A stretch of DNA of 34,599 bases from Nitrososphaerota archaeon (GCA_029785195.1 JAFMAD010000004.1:1-34599); one strand, 5' to 3'; shown: positions 16,112-22,695, numbered from the stretch's first letter. Notes: generated from the letters alone by a model not told the origin. Made by a program: numbers and translations.

Positions 16112-16393
16112 TCACACTTGTTCTGACTCTGGGAGGCTGACCGTGACTATGCCGTCCTCGTCCCTCTCCATCTCCAGGGTGATGCGCCGCGGAGGGTGCT
16201 TGATCCCCCTGGCCCAGATCAGTTCGTTGACCTCGGAGTCGATGCTGACCTGGTTGGCCTTCATGTGGCGGGTCGTGAATTCCCTTATGACAGCTATCGC
16301 CTTCTTCGCCCTCCTGTAGGGAGGGGCCTCGTAGACGACCCCCAGGGGGACGACGTAGGTCCGGGTCAGCTCTTCCATTCTCCCTTCAGACAC
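16112..16393 (-). CDS. rpl31e: Large ribosomal subunit protein L31e
   Basis: Archaeal/eukaryotic r-protein near the exit tunnel. From GTG 16393 it has 93 residues, with LTRTYVVPLG and RRAKKAIAVIREFTTRHM, then IWARGIKHPPRRITLEM. GTG is supported by a GGTGA sequence 7 bases upstream. ATG at 16378 (MEELTRTYV) is a plausible shorter start. It sits between rpl39e and eif6, the usual crenarchaeal/thaumarchaeal order. Confidence 0.94.
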   Translation of the reverse strand: MSEGRMEELTRTYVVPLGVVYEAPPYRRAKKAIAVIREFTTRHMKANQVSIDSEVNELIWARGIKHPPRRITLEMERDEDGIVTVSLPESEQV

Positions 16394-16399
16394 TCATGA

Positions 16400-16558
16400 T
16401 CACCTGAGCTTCAGCTTGCGCTGCCTCCAGTACCTCCGCTTGGGGTTCGACCTGACCTTGCGGTTGGTCCTTACTATGACCCAAGTAGGGACCGAGCGGG
16501 CCTGCTTCCCGGCCTTCGTGAGCCTGTTCTTCTTCGATGTGTCCTTCACTCGTGCCAA
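16400..16558 (-). CDS. rpl39e: Large ribosomal subunit protein L39e
   Basis: Very small basic r-protein lining the exit tunnel. The 52 residues begin [18 protein letters not shown], and the core [20 protein letters not shown] with the ending [10 protein letters not shown] matches L39e. The start is TTG at 16558, one base after the PDCD5 stop, and rpl31e follows by 6 bases. It is below common ORF length limits. Confidence 0.94.
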   Translation of the reverse strand: MARVKDTSKKNRLTKAGKQARSVPTWVIVRTNRKVRSNPKRRYWRQRKLKLR

Positions 16559-16559
16559 T

Positions 16560-16832
16560 TCAAATCCTCCTTATCTTGATCTCCCGCTTCTTCTCCTGCA
16601 AAGCGCCGAGCATCTGCTTGACCTGCTCGTCGTCGACGGGCTTCCTGAGCTTCCCGGACGAAGCCAGCTGGATGACGTACTCCTCGATGGAGCCTGCGAG
16701 GTCGGGCCTCACCATCTTCACGTTGGCCAGGCGCTGCCTTGCGTCGGAGGTCAGGGCCATCCTCAGGGCCGCGTCCCTCATCATCTTCCGCTCCGCGGCT
16801 TCCTTGTCTGGCTGCTTCTGCTGTTCGGACAT
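16560..16832 (-). CDS. PDCD5-related DNA-binding protein
   Basis: 90 residues, the length of the archaeal PDCD5/TFAR19 family. After a charged disordered start ([16 protein letters not shown]) comes the three-helix core with [20 protein letters not shown] and [20 protein letters not shown], and a basic tail [11 protein letters not shown]. The molecular role is unclear; nucleic-acid binding is reported for the family. The ATG at 16832 lies 2 bases after the rps19e stop. A longer open frame upstream is rps19e in another frame. Confidence 0.9.
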   Translation of the reverse strand: MSEQQKQPDKEAAERKMMRDAALRMALTSDARQRLANVKMVRPDLAGSIEEYVIQLASSGKLRKPVDDEQVKQMLGALQEKKREIKIRRI

Positions 16833-16834
16833 GC

Positions 16835-17287
16835 CTAGGCGTACCTCTCGAGTGCCTTGTTCTCCTTGCTGAGAGCCGTGAAGAGCTCGTTGCTGGTCTT
16901 GTCGAGCATGGCGCGCCCCTTCGAGGTGAGGACCCTCCCCTTGGAGGTCTTGGAGACCAGCTCGGCCTGCTCCAACTGCTTCAGTATGACCCTGATGGAG
17001 GAGCCCCCGGCGTCCCTGTGGTGCTTGGGGAAGTAGTGCAGAGCCTTGGTCCCGCCGTAGACGCGCTCTAAGTCGCTCAGCCCGACCGGACCGTGGAGGT
17101 AGACCTTGCGCAGCAGCGAGGCGGCCCTGGCGAACCACCAGTCGGGGCTAATCGGCGGGCGTTCGGCGTGGGAGCCTGTCTTGACGAACTTCGCCCAGTC
17201 TGGCTCCTGGACCGACGGGACCGCCTTCATCTGCTCCGCTAAGGCTGAGATGAGCTTCCCTGACGGGACATCGTGGGCACTAACCAT
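16835..17287 (-). CDS. rps19e: Small ribosomal subunit protein S19e
   Basis: Archaeal/eukaryotic r-protein needed for 40S-type head maturation. The 150 residues include DWAKFVKTGSHAERPP, DWWFARAASLLRKVYLHGPV and the winged-helix end (RVILKQLEQAELVSKTSKG). First gene of a seven-gene translation cluster. The ATG at 17287 has GAAAGG just upstream and a TATA box about 42 bases upstream. Confidence 0.96.
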   Translation of the reverse strand: MVSAHDVPSGKLISALAEQMKAVPSVQEPDWAKFVKTGSHAERPPISPDWWFARAASLLRKVYLHGPVGLSDLERVYGGTKALHYFPKHHRDAGGSSIRVILKQLEQAELVSKTSKGRVLTSKGRAMLDKTSNELFTALSKENKALERYA

Positions 17288-17324
17288 AACCTTTCACGCG
17301 GTGTTTTTCGAGCCCTGCTAGACG

Positions 17325-17334
17325 GTATTTAAGC
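17325..17334 (-). promoter_or_regulatory. TATA box of the rps19e-ftsY cluster
   Basis: GCTTAAATAC on the minus strand, about 38-47 bases ahead of the rps19e ATG, leaves a 10-20 base leader with a Shine-Dalgarno-like GAAAGG. It lies only 4 bases before the rpr2 stop codon. Confidence 0.55.
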
Positions 17335-17337
17335 TTC

Positions 17338-17637
17338 CTACACTACTTTCCGATTTACATGGCCGCAGTCAAGGCAGGTCACCCTGACTATGGTCTGCTT
17401 CCCGTGACCCAGGCGGACCCTGGCGTTGATCCCCGGCACTAGGAGGCCCTTGCACCCGCGGCAGGTGAAGGAGCGGAGGTGCGGGTCCAGCCGGACGTTG
17501 AACCTGAGCTTGACTTTCCGGGCGAGGGCCGCCTGGGCCCTGGCCATGGCGGGATCGGTGTGCGACAGCGCGACCGCCGACTCGGTCAGCGCCTTCACCA
17601 CGGAGGCCGCCTCCTCCTTCGCGCCGCGCCGTTTCAC
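17338..17637 (-). CDS. rnp4: RNase P protein component 4 (Rpr2/Rpp21)
   Basis: Zinc-ribbon protein of archaeal RNase P, which matures tRNA 5' ends. The 99 residues have an N-terminal helix pair (AAALV-like region, VVKALTESAVALSHTD), the basic ARKVKLRFNVRLD segment and the paired CRGCKG...CLDCGH zinc ligands. The start is GTG at 17637, 21-30 bases from a TATA element that also faces emg1. It is transcribed in the same direction as rps19e and ends inside that gene's promoter region. Confidence 0.88.
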   Translation of the reverse strand: MKRRGAKEEAASVVKALTESAVALSHTDPAMARAQAALARKVKLRFNVRLDPHLRSFTCRGCKGLLVPGINARVRLGHGKQTIVRVTCLDCGHVNRKVV

Positions 17638-17657
17638 AGCCGCCGGGGGGAGCAGAA

Positions 17658-17667
17658 GGTCTTAACC
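17658..17667. promoter_or_regulatory. Shared TATA-like box of rnp4 (minus) and emg1 (plus)
   Basis: GGTCTTAACC, centred on TTAA, lies 26 bases from the rnp4 GTG and 28 bases from the emg1 TTG at 17692. It is the only A+T-rich element in the short divergent gap, so both leaderless transcripts probably use it. Confidence 0.45.
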
Positions 17668-17691
17668 GTGCTCCCCGGAGCGTGGAAGGGG

Positions 17692-18363
17692 TTGCTGAGC
17701 TTCGTCTTGGCGGAGGCCGGGCTCGAGCTGGTCCCGAAGGAGATTTGGAGGAGGCCCGCCGTGGCGGCTGACGCCAGGCGCAGAGGGAAGGAGCCGGCGG
17801 AGATGCTCCTCGACAGGAGCTTCCATCACTCGGCCATGGCCAGCCTGAGGGACGCCGAGAAGAGGGGGAGGCCGGACCTGGTGCACGCCACCCTGCTCAG
17901 CGTGACGGGGACGCCGCTGTACCTGGATGGGAGGGTGAAGGTGTGGATACACACGAGTGCGGGGATCGCTGTCGAGATCGCCGAGAAGACCAGGGTCCCG
18001 AAGAGCTACATCAGGTTCAGAGGGCTGATGGAGGAGGCGCTCGCAGGCGTGACCGAAGGGGGGCTGGTGCGGGCCCGGGCCATGGGGATGAAGGAGCTTG
18101 CCAGGAGGTTGCGACCCGACAGGGTCTTCGGGCTCTCGGTCCTGGGGAGGCAGGGGAGCGCCGAGGGGCTCGCGGCTGAGGTGGCGGCGATGAAGGCTCC
18201 TGCCGTCGTTGTAGGAGGGTTCCCCCGGGGGCACTTCTCAGGGACGACCATGGCCGTCATCGACGAGCTGGTGAGGATCCACCCCAGACCCCTGGAAGCC
18301 CATGTGGTAGCCGCCAGGGTGGTGTATGAGGTAGAGAAAGCAGAGGCCCGGTTCAAGGATTAA
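17692..18363 (+). CDS. nep1: rRNA small subunit pseudouridine N1-methyltransferase Nep1/Emg1
   Basis: SPOUT-family methyltransferase that modifies a pseudouridine in 16S rRNA during 30S assembly. From TTG 17692 it has 223 residues and begins MLSFVLAEAGLELVPKEI, the typical family start. Further motifs are LLDRSFHHSAM, RGRPDLVH-like KRGRPDLVHATLLSV, KVWIHTSAGI and, in the knot, VVVGGFPRGHFS. GTG at 17668 is an alternative, but it touches the TATA element and could not be leaderless from it. The stop codon lies within the TATA region of the following tRNA gene. Confidence 0.92.
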   Translation: MLSFVLAEAGLELVPKEIWRRPAVAADARRRGKEPAEMLLDRSFHHSAMASLRDAEKRGRPDLVHATLLSVTGTPLYLDGRVKVWIHTSAGIAVEIAEKTRVPKSYIRFRGLMEEALAGVTEGGLVRARAMGMKELARRLRPDRVFGLSVLGRQGSAEGLAAEVAAMKAPAVVVGGFPRGHFSGTTMAVIDELVRIHPRPLEAHVVAARVVYEVEKAEARFKD

Positions 18364-18366
18364 AAA
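18360..18366 (+). promoter_or_regulatory. TATA box of the tRNA-Gly gene
   Basis: TTAAAAA (context GATTAAAAAC) is 26-32 bases ahead of the mature tRNA 5' end and overlaps the nep1 stop codon TAA. Confidence 0.55.
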
Positions 18367-18391
18367 CTCGTGATGACGCTCGCCGGGTCGT

Positions 18392-18484
18392 GCGGTCGTC
18401 GTCCAGTTCTCTCTGAGAGGACAGTCTGGTCTAGGACATCAGCCCTCCAAGCTGGTAACACGGGTTCGAATCCCGTCGACCGCA
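18392..18484 (+). tRNA. tRNA-Gly(TCC) with an 18-nt intron in the D-loop
   Basis: The acceptor stem GCGGTCG/CGACCGC is perfect, with discriminator A. The T arm is ACGGG-TTCGAAT-CCCGT. The anticodon arm is TCAGC-CCTCCAA-GCTGG, with anticodon TCC. The D stem GTCC/GGAC closes only if bases 18407-18424 are removed, giving a normal 11-base D-loop AGTCTGGTCTA. The insert is flanked by identical AG^T triplets (18405-18407 and 18423-18425), and the helix GTCC/GGAC (18401-18404 with 18419-18422) lies between the two bulges, as the archaeal splicing endonuclease requires. The mature length is 75 nt and CCA is not encoded. Confidence 0.93.
18407..18424 (+). other. tRNA intron (bulge-helix-bulge type), non-canonical position
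   Basis: The 18-nt insert starts with TTCTC and ends with GGACAG. It folds with exon 1: GTCC pairs GGAC, bulge AGT, then inner hairpin TCTC/GAGA (18408-18411 with 18415-18418). Cutting between AG and T in both bulges restores the tRNA. The outer flanking helix is weak, so this is a relaxed motif. Confidence 0.8.
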
Positions 18485-18492
18485 CGCTCTTC
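18479..18492 (+). repeat. 14-bp direct repeat at the tRNA-Gly 3' end (copy 1)
   Basis: ACCGCACGCTCTTC covers the last six bases of the tRNA plus eight downstream bases. It recurs exactly at 21597-21610. This is compatible with an attachment-site duplication, but it is short enough to be chance. Confidence 0.3.
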
Positions 18493-18772
18493 ACTAACTC
18501 GGGCTGTGCTTCTCTTCGCGAGGGGAATGATTGGAAGCGGGGCGGTGTTTTGGTTCGCTCCACTTGGTCTTGGCGAGACTCCAGGAGCGGCGCTTCCCGA
18601 CCTACTCTCTATAGTCGTCGCGGCCGGGAGTTTCGCATAGATAACCGTCGGCTTTGGCTTGAGTGCTCTTTTCCCTGGGTTCGTCGCAATAGCGATTGCG
18701 AACTTCAGATATCGGACTCGGTGAGGGCACGGGCGTACTGTAGGGACCGGACATACTCCGCACAGGATAAGC
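18493..18772. other. Gene-free stretch downstream of tRNA-Gly
   Basis: About 280 bases between the tRNA and the 3' end of the permease gene. I see no credible coding frame, strong hairpin or promoter in it. Confidence 0.4.
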
Positions 18773-20083
18773 TTAGGGCGAGCCGCCGCCCTGTCTGCTC
18801 TGACCATACTCCGTCGAGCCCCCCCGCGGCAATGCCTTGACGATATGCTCGTACACCGAGTGGAAGACAAGTCCCACCAGCAGCGTCAGAGACCCGATCA
18901 CGAGGGACTGCTCGCCGAGGCCGAGCATCAAGGCACCCGAAAGCACGACGGAGAATATCTGGACGTAAGGATAGCCTAGCGAGAGGTAGCTCCCGCCCAT
19001 CTGCCTCTTCCTCGTTATGGCGACCTCTACCCCGGAGAGCATGTACGAGAATATGACACCGAAATTCGCCACGAGCGCGATCGACTCCACGTTTCCGAGC
19101 GCAAGTGATGAGAGCATCACCACGGCTATGACCAGTGTTGGCACTCTCGAGCCCCTGCCCAGAAAGGAGGGGAGCATCTTGTCCTCTCCCATCTGCTTGG
19201 CTGTCCTCGAGCCAGCTATGATGAGAGAAAGCGTCACGGTCAGAGTCGCCGTCAGAGCGGCCACGCTGACGACGCTGGAAATCGGACCCGGGGCTCGGAC
19301 CGCGGCGAGGGCGAGCGAGACAGGGTTCGAGGCGGTCCCGTAGCCCGTCCATCTCGTAGCGTACAGCAGCGAAAAGACCACCAACATGTAGAAGGCGGAG
19401 CTTATCCCGAGAGAGGTCATTATCGCCTTGGGGACCTTCTTTGCCCCGTCCTCCACGTCGGGGGTCAGGGTTGCAATCGTGTTGAAGCCGGAGTAGGCAA
19501 AGAAAGCCAGGCTCGCAGCCTGGATGACTCCCAAAGACCCGAACGGAAACAAGGGGGTAAAGTTACTGGGCGAATACCTCCCGAAGAAGAGAATCGCTAC
19601 GACAGTCAAACCGAGGCCCAAGATCGTGAAAATCACAAGCCACTTTTCGAATTCGGAAGCAATCTTGATCCCCCTCATCTCGACAAGGCAAAGGGCTACG
19701 ATGAGGGTCGCCGCAAGCGGGAAGTATGCCAGCTGGGGCAACCCAAAGTCTATGAGGTAAGCCGCGAAACCAAGGGCGACCGCCGCGCCGCTCACTGCAT
19801 AAGATATGAGTCTGAACCAGCCTACGAGGAAGCCGATGGTGTCCCCGAGTGTGGCCTTGGCGAAACTGTAGACCCCTCCCTCTATGTCCGGCAGCTTTGA
19901 AGCGAGTTCCGCGCTGTTCATACCGACCGTAGTCGCGAGGGCGGCGGTGATGACGAATGCCACCAATGCGCCGGCTCCGGCTTCGCTGACAGCAACCCCA
20001 GCCATCACGAATATGCCTGCTCCGACTATGTTCCCCAGCCCGATGGCCGTGGCTTCCCAGAAGCTCAGTTTCCTTCTACCCAT
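18773..20083 (-). CDS. APC-family amino acid permease
   Basis: Secondary transporter of the amino acid-polyamine-organocation family. The 436 residues have about 12 hydrophobic helices. The first carries the substrate-binding GLGNIVGAGIFV (about 15-26), and later helices include LAFFAYSGFNTIA, the family's broken helix 6. The substrate is not predictable. The ATG at 20083 has GAGGTGA about 10 bases upstream and a TATA element (GATTAAAC on the minus strand, 20150-20157), giving a leader of about 40 bases with a Shine-Dalgarno site, unlike the leaderless neighbours. The C-terminal tail is Gly/Ser-rich. Confidence 0.9.
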   Translation of the reverse strand: MGRRKLSFWEATAIGLGNIVGAGIFVMAGVAVSEAGAGALVAFVITAALATTVGMNSAELASKLPDIEGGVYSFAKATLGDTIGFLVGWFRLISYAVSGAAVALGFAAYLIDFGLPQLAYFPLAATLIVALCLVEMRGIKIASEFEKWLVIFTILGLGLTVVAILFFGRYSPSNFTPLFPFGSLGVIQAASLAFFAYSGFNTIATLTPDVEDGAKKVPKAIMTSLGISSAFYMLVVFSLLYATRWTGYGTASNPVSLALAAVRAPGPISSVVSVAALTATLTVTLSLIIAGSRTAKQMGEDKMLPSFLGRGSRVPTLVIAVVMLSSLALGNVESIALVANFGVIFSYMLSGVEVAITRKRQMGGSYLSLGYPYVQIFSVVLSGALMLGLGEQSLVIGSLTLLVGLVFHSVYEHIVKALPRGGSTEYGQSRQGGGSP

Positions 20084-20301
20084 GCACTATGTTTCACCTC
20101 GCAACCCTAGCTCCATCTCTCCTTTGCTCAGTGTTGTCCCTAGGTGCCGTTTAATCACGCTATCCGTGACCAGTAGGGGCAACGCGCAGCCGACCCTTGG
20201 CCGTGTTCATAATGGCTTCTTCGAATGAATGTGGGGTGGACAGTGTGAGCACGTAGCTAAGGCCTGAGGACTTTCTTGGTCAGCCTCTGCGGGAGGGGAG
20301 G

Positions 20302-20439
20302 ATGTGGGACGCCCGAGAGCTGCTCGAGTCCGTCGGTGGTGCAGACGACGAGCTGGAAGGCCGCGGAACGATCTGGTTCGACGCCCCAAAGGGATGGTTT
20401 GCTACTCGTTGCCGTCAAGGGCCTTCTTCATCACGCTGA
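20302..20439 (+). CDS. Possible small protein, 45 residues
   Basis: ATG preceded by GGGAGGGGAGG, a strong Shine-Dalgarno-like run. The frame reads MWDARELLESVGGADDELEG, then GTIWFDAPKGWFATRC and a short basic end, before TGA. The first two thirds look protein-like in composition. It overlaps the 3' end of the convergent gene by 38 bases, and the end (QGPSSSR) is that gene's antisense. I recognise no family. It could be a truncated remnant. Confidence 0.3.
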   Translation: MWDARELLESVGGADDELEGRGTIWFDAPKGWFATRCRQGPSSSR

Positions 20440-20815
20440 CGTGCTCCTTCATCAGGGCAATCGCCGCCTCCAACTCTCTGCAGGCTCTTTCCTCCATCGA
20501 AAGCGCTTCCTGAAGATTGGCGACTTTGGCAGGTGCGCTCCCCATGTCATGCACAATCTCGCCCAACGGAGCGTAGTCCAATCGCCTAGGCATCCCTGAA
20601 AACAGCTCCCGCTGCACCTGATTGATCTCCCTGAGCTTCACCTGGTCCGTGGCCGCGAGCCATGAAACATCCCTCCCGGCCTGCAGGGTCTCGTAGAGCT
20701 GGTCTTGCAACTTCGTGTAGGACTCCCAGTACTTCATCCACGCGTCGTTGAAAGCGGTGAAGACGTCTGCAAGCCTCGCATGACTGGTCTCCTTCGTCTC
20801 CAAATCATACCTCAT
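20402..20815 (-). CDS. Unknown coiled-coil protein
   Basis: 137 residues, soluble and mostly helical. The N-terminal half is aromatic-rich (FTAFNDAWMKYWESYTKLQD), and the C-terminal half (LQEALSMEERACRELEAAIA) suggests a coiled coil. There is no Cys pair, membrane segment or catalytic motif. The helical Trp/Tyr pattern loosely recalls PhaE-type synthase subunits, but I do not make that call. The ATG at 20815 has CTATTAAA about 32-39 bases upstream. Confidence 0.7.
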   Translation of the reverse strand: MRYDLETKETSHARLADVFTAFNDAWMKYWESYTKLQDQLYETLQAGRDVSWLAATDQVKLREINQVQRELFSGMPRRLDYAPLGEIVHDMGSAPAKVANLQEALSMEERACRELEAAIALMKEHVSVMKKALDGNE

Positions 20816-20846
20816 TGGTGGACCCGACTAATAGGACTTCCACCCC

Positions 20847-20854
20847 TTTAATAG
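20847..20854. promoter_or_regulatory. Shared TATA box between the coiled-coil gene and a small Cys-rich gene
   Basis: TTTAATAG forward, CTATTAAA reverse. It is 23-30 bases from GTG 20877 on the plus strand and 32-39 from ATG 20815 on the minus strand. A near-identical CCTTTAATAAGGG element precedes the TRAM gene. Confidence 0.45.
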
Positions 20855-20876
20855 GGCCAAGAAAACAGTGAGCATC

Positions 20877-21017
20877 GTGAGTCAGACCCAGCCGGAGGTA
20901 TGCATGACCCACCGAATCAGGCTTCAGTCTGATGGCGAGTCACCTAAGCCTATCTGCCCAGTATGCGCTCAGATGAATAACCAAGAGTCTCTTCGAAGAC
21001 GCTCACGAAGACGCTAG
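20877..21017 (+). CDS. Possible small Cys-rich (zinc-binding) protein, 46 residues
   Basis: A GTG start placed 23 bases after a TATA box predicts a leaderless message. The frame reads MSQTQPEVCMTHRIRLQSDG, then ESPKPICPVCAQMNNQESLR and an Arg-rich end (RRSRRR). Cys9-x2-His12 and Cys27-x2-Cys30 could bind one zinc ion, and the basic tail suggests nucleic-acid contact. No family is recognised. A second in-frame GTG at 20868 is too close to the TATA box. It lies in an otherwise gene-free gap upstream of the TRAM gene. Confidence 0.42.
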   Translation: MSQTQPEVCMTHRIRLQSDGESPKPICPVCAQMNNQESLRRRSRRR

Positions 21018-21088
21018 TCGCGTCAGCTCGCCGGCAGTTCGGCGCTCAGTCCTCACCGTCCCCCTGTCATAAATCAACCCCTCGCCCC

Positions 21089-21096
21089 TTTAATAA
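21089..21096 (+). promoter_or_regulatory. TATA box of the TRAM gene
   Basis: TTTAATAA about 57-63 bases ahead of the TTG start predicts a leader of about 30 bases, which would contain the AGGTGAT ribosome-binding site at 21141-21147. Confidence 0.5.
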
Positions 21097-21140
21097 GGGA
21101 CCCACCAACACTCGGCTATCGGATGGAATAACGGTAGGAC

Positions 21141-21147
21141 AGGTGAT
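21141..21147 (+). promoter_or_regulatory. Ribosome-binding site that sets the TRAM gene start
   Basis: AGGTGAT ends 4 bases before TTG 21152. The alternative start GTG 21143 lies inside this element, so the TTG is the likely start. Confidence 0.55.
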
Positions 21148-21151
21148 TCTA

Positions 21152-21430
21152 TTGAGTTTCGGTCAACGAGGAGGATATGGCAATAGGGGAGGGTTCGGAA
21201 GAGGTTCCGGGTCCAACAAACCGGTTGAGGTCGGGAAGGAGTACAACGTCTCCATCTCAGACACCAGCAGGCGTGGAGAAGGGATTGCCAAAGTCGAAGG
21301 GTTCATCATCTTTGTCCCTGGTACGAAGGTCGGCCAGAATGTGAGGATAAAGGTCACCCAGGTCTCCGAGCGGTTCGCTTCAGGGCAAATCGTAGAGACG
21401 GCGGCGGGTTCTTCGGCTCCACCCTCCTAA
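21152..21430 (+). CDS. Small TRAM-domain protein with Gly/Arg-rich N-terminus
   Basis: 92 residues. After MSFGQRGGYGNRGGFGRGSG, an RGG-like head, comes a TRAM domain (about 25-82: VGKEYNVSISDTSRRGEGIA; GFIIFVPGTKVGQNVRIKVT), an OB-fold that binds RNA. Stand-alone TRAM proteins in archaea are thought to act as RNA chaperones, often in cold response. That role is known for relatives and is only inferred here. Two hairpins follow the stop codon. Confidence 0.85.
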   Translation: MSFGQRGGYGNRGGFGRGSGSNKPVEVGKEYNVSISDTSRRGEGIAKVEGFIIFVPGTKVGQNVRIKVTQVSERFASGQIVETAAGSSAPPS

Positions 21431-21455
21431 TCCAGCAGGTCGTCCGCTGACTAGA

Positions 21456-21506
21456 ACGGCGGAAGGCCGTCTGATTGTCGTTGGTCGGTTCCAAGAGTCG
21501 ACCAAC
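21456..21506 (+). terminator. Two hairpins downstream of the TRAM gene
   Basis: ACGGC/GCCGT with a 5-base loop (21456-21470), then GTTGGTCG/CGACCAAC with an 11-base loop (21480-21506), followed by a pyrimidine-rich stretch. They could end or protect the TRAM transcript. Archaeal termination usually relies on T-runs, so the call is tentative. Confidence 0.35.
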
Positions 21507-21596
21507 TTCCCTTATCATTACTCTACTCAATGCTTGACTTGACCGGCTTGGGCCAGGCGGCAGGGATGTGAGCTCGGCTGAGTCCAAGAACTGCCA

Positions 21597-21610
21597 ACCG
21601 CACGCTCTTC
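21597..21610 (+). repeat. 14-bp direct repeat (copy 2)
   Basis: Exact copy of the sequence at the tRNA-Gly 3' end (18479-18492). The enclosed 3.1 kb holds the permease, the coiled-coil gene, two possible small genes and the TRAM gene. No integrase is present. Confidence 0.3.
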
Positions 21611-21678
21611 GTCATGTGGGCAACGTCCGTAGGAAGGGCAGCGCCTAACCTTCCGGTTTACTCGCGTTACCGGCCGCC

Positions 21679-22413
21679 TCAGGCTCGGACCTGCTGGCCA
21701 ATGGAACGAAGGACTTCCTCGACGTCCTCGGTCTCGACCCCGAGGTTCACGGCCATCAGTTCGGGGGACGCGCTTGGGTTAGACCCCCTGGCCAGCCCCA
21801 CCAGCTCCTTCAGGTAGTCATGATATGACTTGGAACTGGGGTTCCCCCACTGTCCCTCGAACTCGTTCGAGAAGAGCCTCGCCACGCTCTCGGACGTGAT
21901 GGTGTACCCCTTGCGGGTCGGCTCGTTCTTCCCGCTCCTTTCAGGGACCCCGATCAGGACCACCTTCCCATCGATGCAGGTGTACCGAGCGTCGCTTATG
22001 AGGACCGACGGATTGAGCTTCACCTTCGCACCGCTCGCGGTGTACAACTTCGCCATCCTGAGCCGGTCGGGGGCCAGGGGGAGGAGATAGCGAATGGCCA
22101 CCCCCGACTTGGAAGCTTCGGTGATGGCGTTGAGTATCTGTGTGATCACTTCCCCCTCTTCGCTGGAAGGAGGGCTCCCCGTGACGCTCCCGCTGAGGGA
22201 CTTCTCCGCCCTCTGTATGGCATCGACCACCGCCACGAAATACTCCTGCCTGGTGATGACGTCCGACACCGAGGTGAAATGGCGCATCAGTTGCTCCCTC
22301 GCCCTCATCTCGCGCCTGTTCAGCACGAGAAGCGAGAGGGTTGCGACCAGGAGGACCAGCTCCACGGCCAGGAGCAGTTCCTGGACAGTCGCTGTATCCA
22401 GAGCAAAAGCCAC
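21679..22413 (-). CDS. Membrane-anchored PLD-like domain protein
   Basis: 244 residues. A hydrophobic N-terminal helix (about 12-30, LLLAVELVLLVATLSLLVL) is followed by a basic stretch. Residues about 45-205 resemble a single phospholipase-D-like domain, as in TrmB-type sugar sensors (IRYLLPLAPDRLRMAKL; DARYTCIDGKVVLIGVPE; ESVARLFSNEFEGQW). The catalytic HxK part of the HKD motif is absent, since RYTC occupies that place, so it is probably a binding rather than hydrolytic domain. The C-terminus (about 215-244) may be a small helical module. The start is GTG 22413, with an A/T-rich CTTTTGAAAG about 25-32 bases upstream. Confidence 0.72.
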   Translation of the reverse strand: MAFALDTATVQELLLAVELVLLVATLSLLVLNRREMRAREQLMRHFTSVSDVITRQEYFVAVVDAIQRAEKSLSGSVTGSPPSSEEGEVITQILNAITEASKSGVAIRYLLPLAPDRLRMAKLYTASGAKVKLNPSVLISDARYTCIDGKVVLIGVPERSGKNEPTRKGYTITSESVARLFSNEFEGQWGNPSSKSYHDYLKELVGLARGSNPSASPELMAVNLGVETEDVEEVLRSIGQQVRA

Positions 22414-22695
22414 GTTGGCCCGGCGCCATGGCCTTTCAAAAGCATTCTCCGGCCCCTGGCGCCTTCGGATTCACCAGAGTGCACATGCACAGAGCCTTCG
22501 CGTCCGGTAGTCCCAATAACATAAGTTCGAGCCGGATTCTGATGGAGGTTGGGACGACGCTGGAAGGCCGTCCTAGGGAAGACTGCGATGTCCGAGGGGA
22601 GTGGCGGGACACGATGGCATCCTGAATACTGGACCGAGTGTGGAGCCCGCGACTGCGCGCAGCCTTCGCATGCGCGCCGACAGCAGGCGCCGAGT
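22414..22695. other. Gap between the PLD-like and radical SAM genes
   Basis: 282 bases holding the promoter of the PLD-like gene on the minus strand. On the plus strand there is only a 27-codon frame (ATG 22542 to TGA 22625) that I cannot support as a gene. No structured RNA was recognised. Confidence 0.35.

Noticed and set aside
18370-18840. 156-residue frame downstream of nep1
   Set aside because: It runs straight through the tRNA-Gly gene and into the antisense of the permease.
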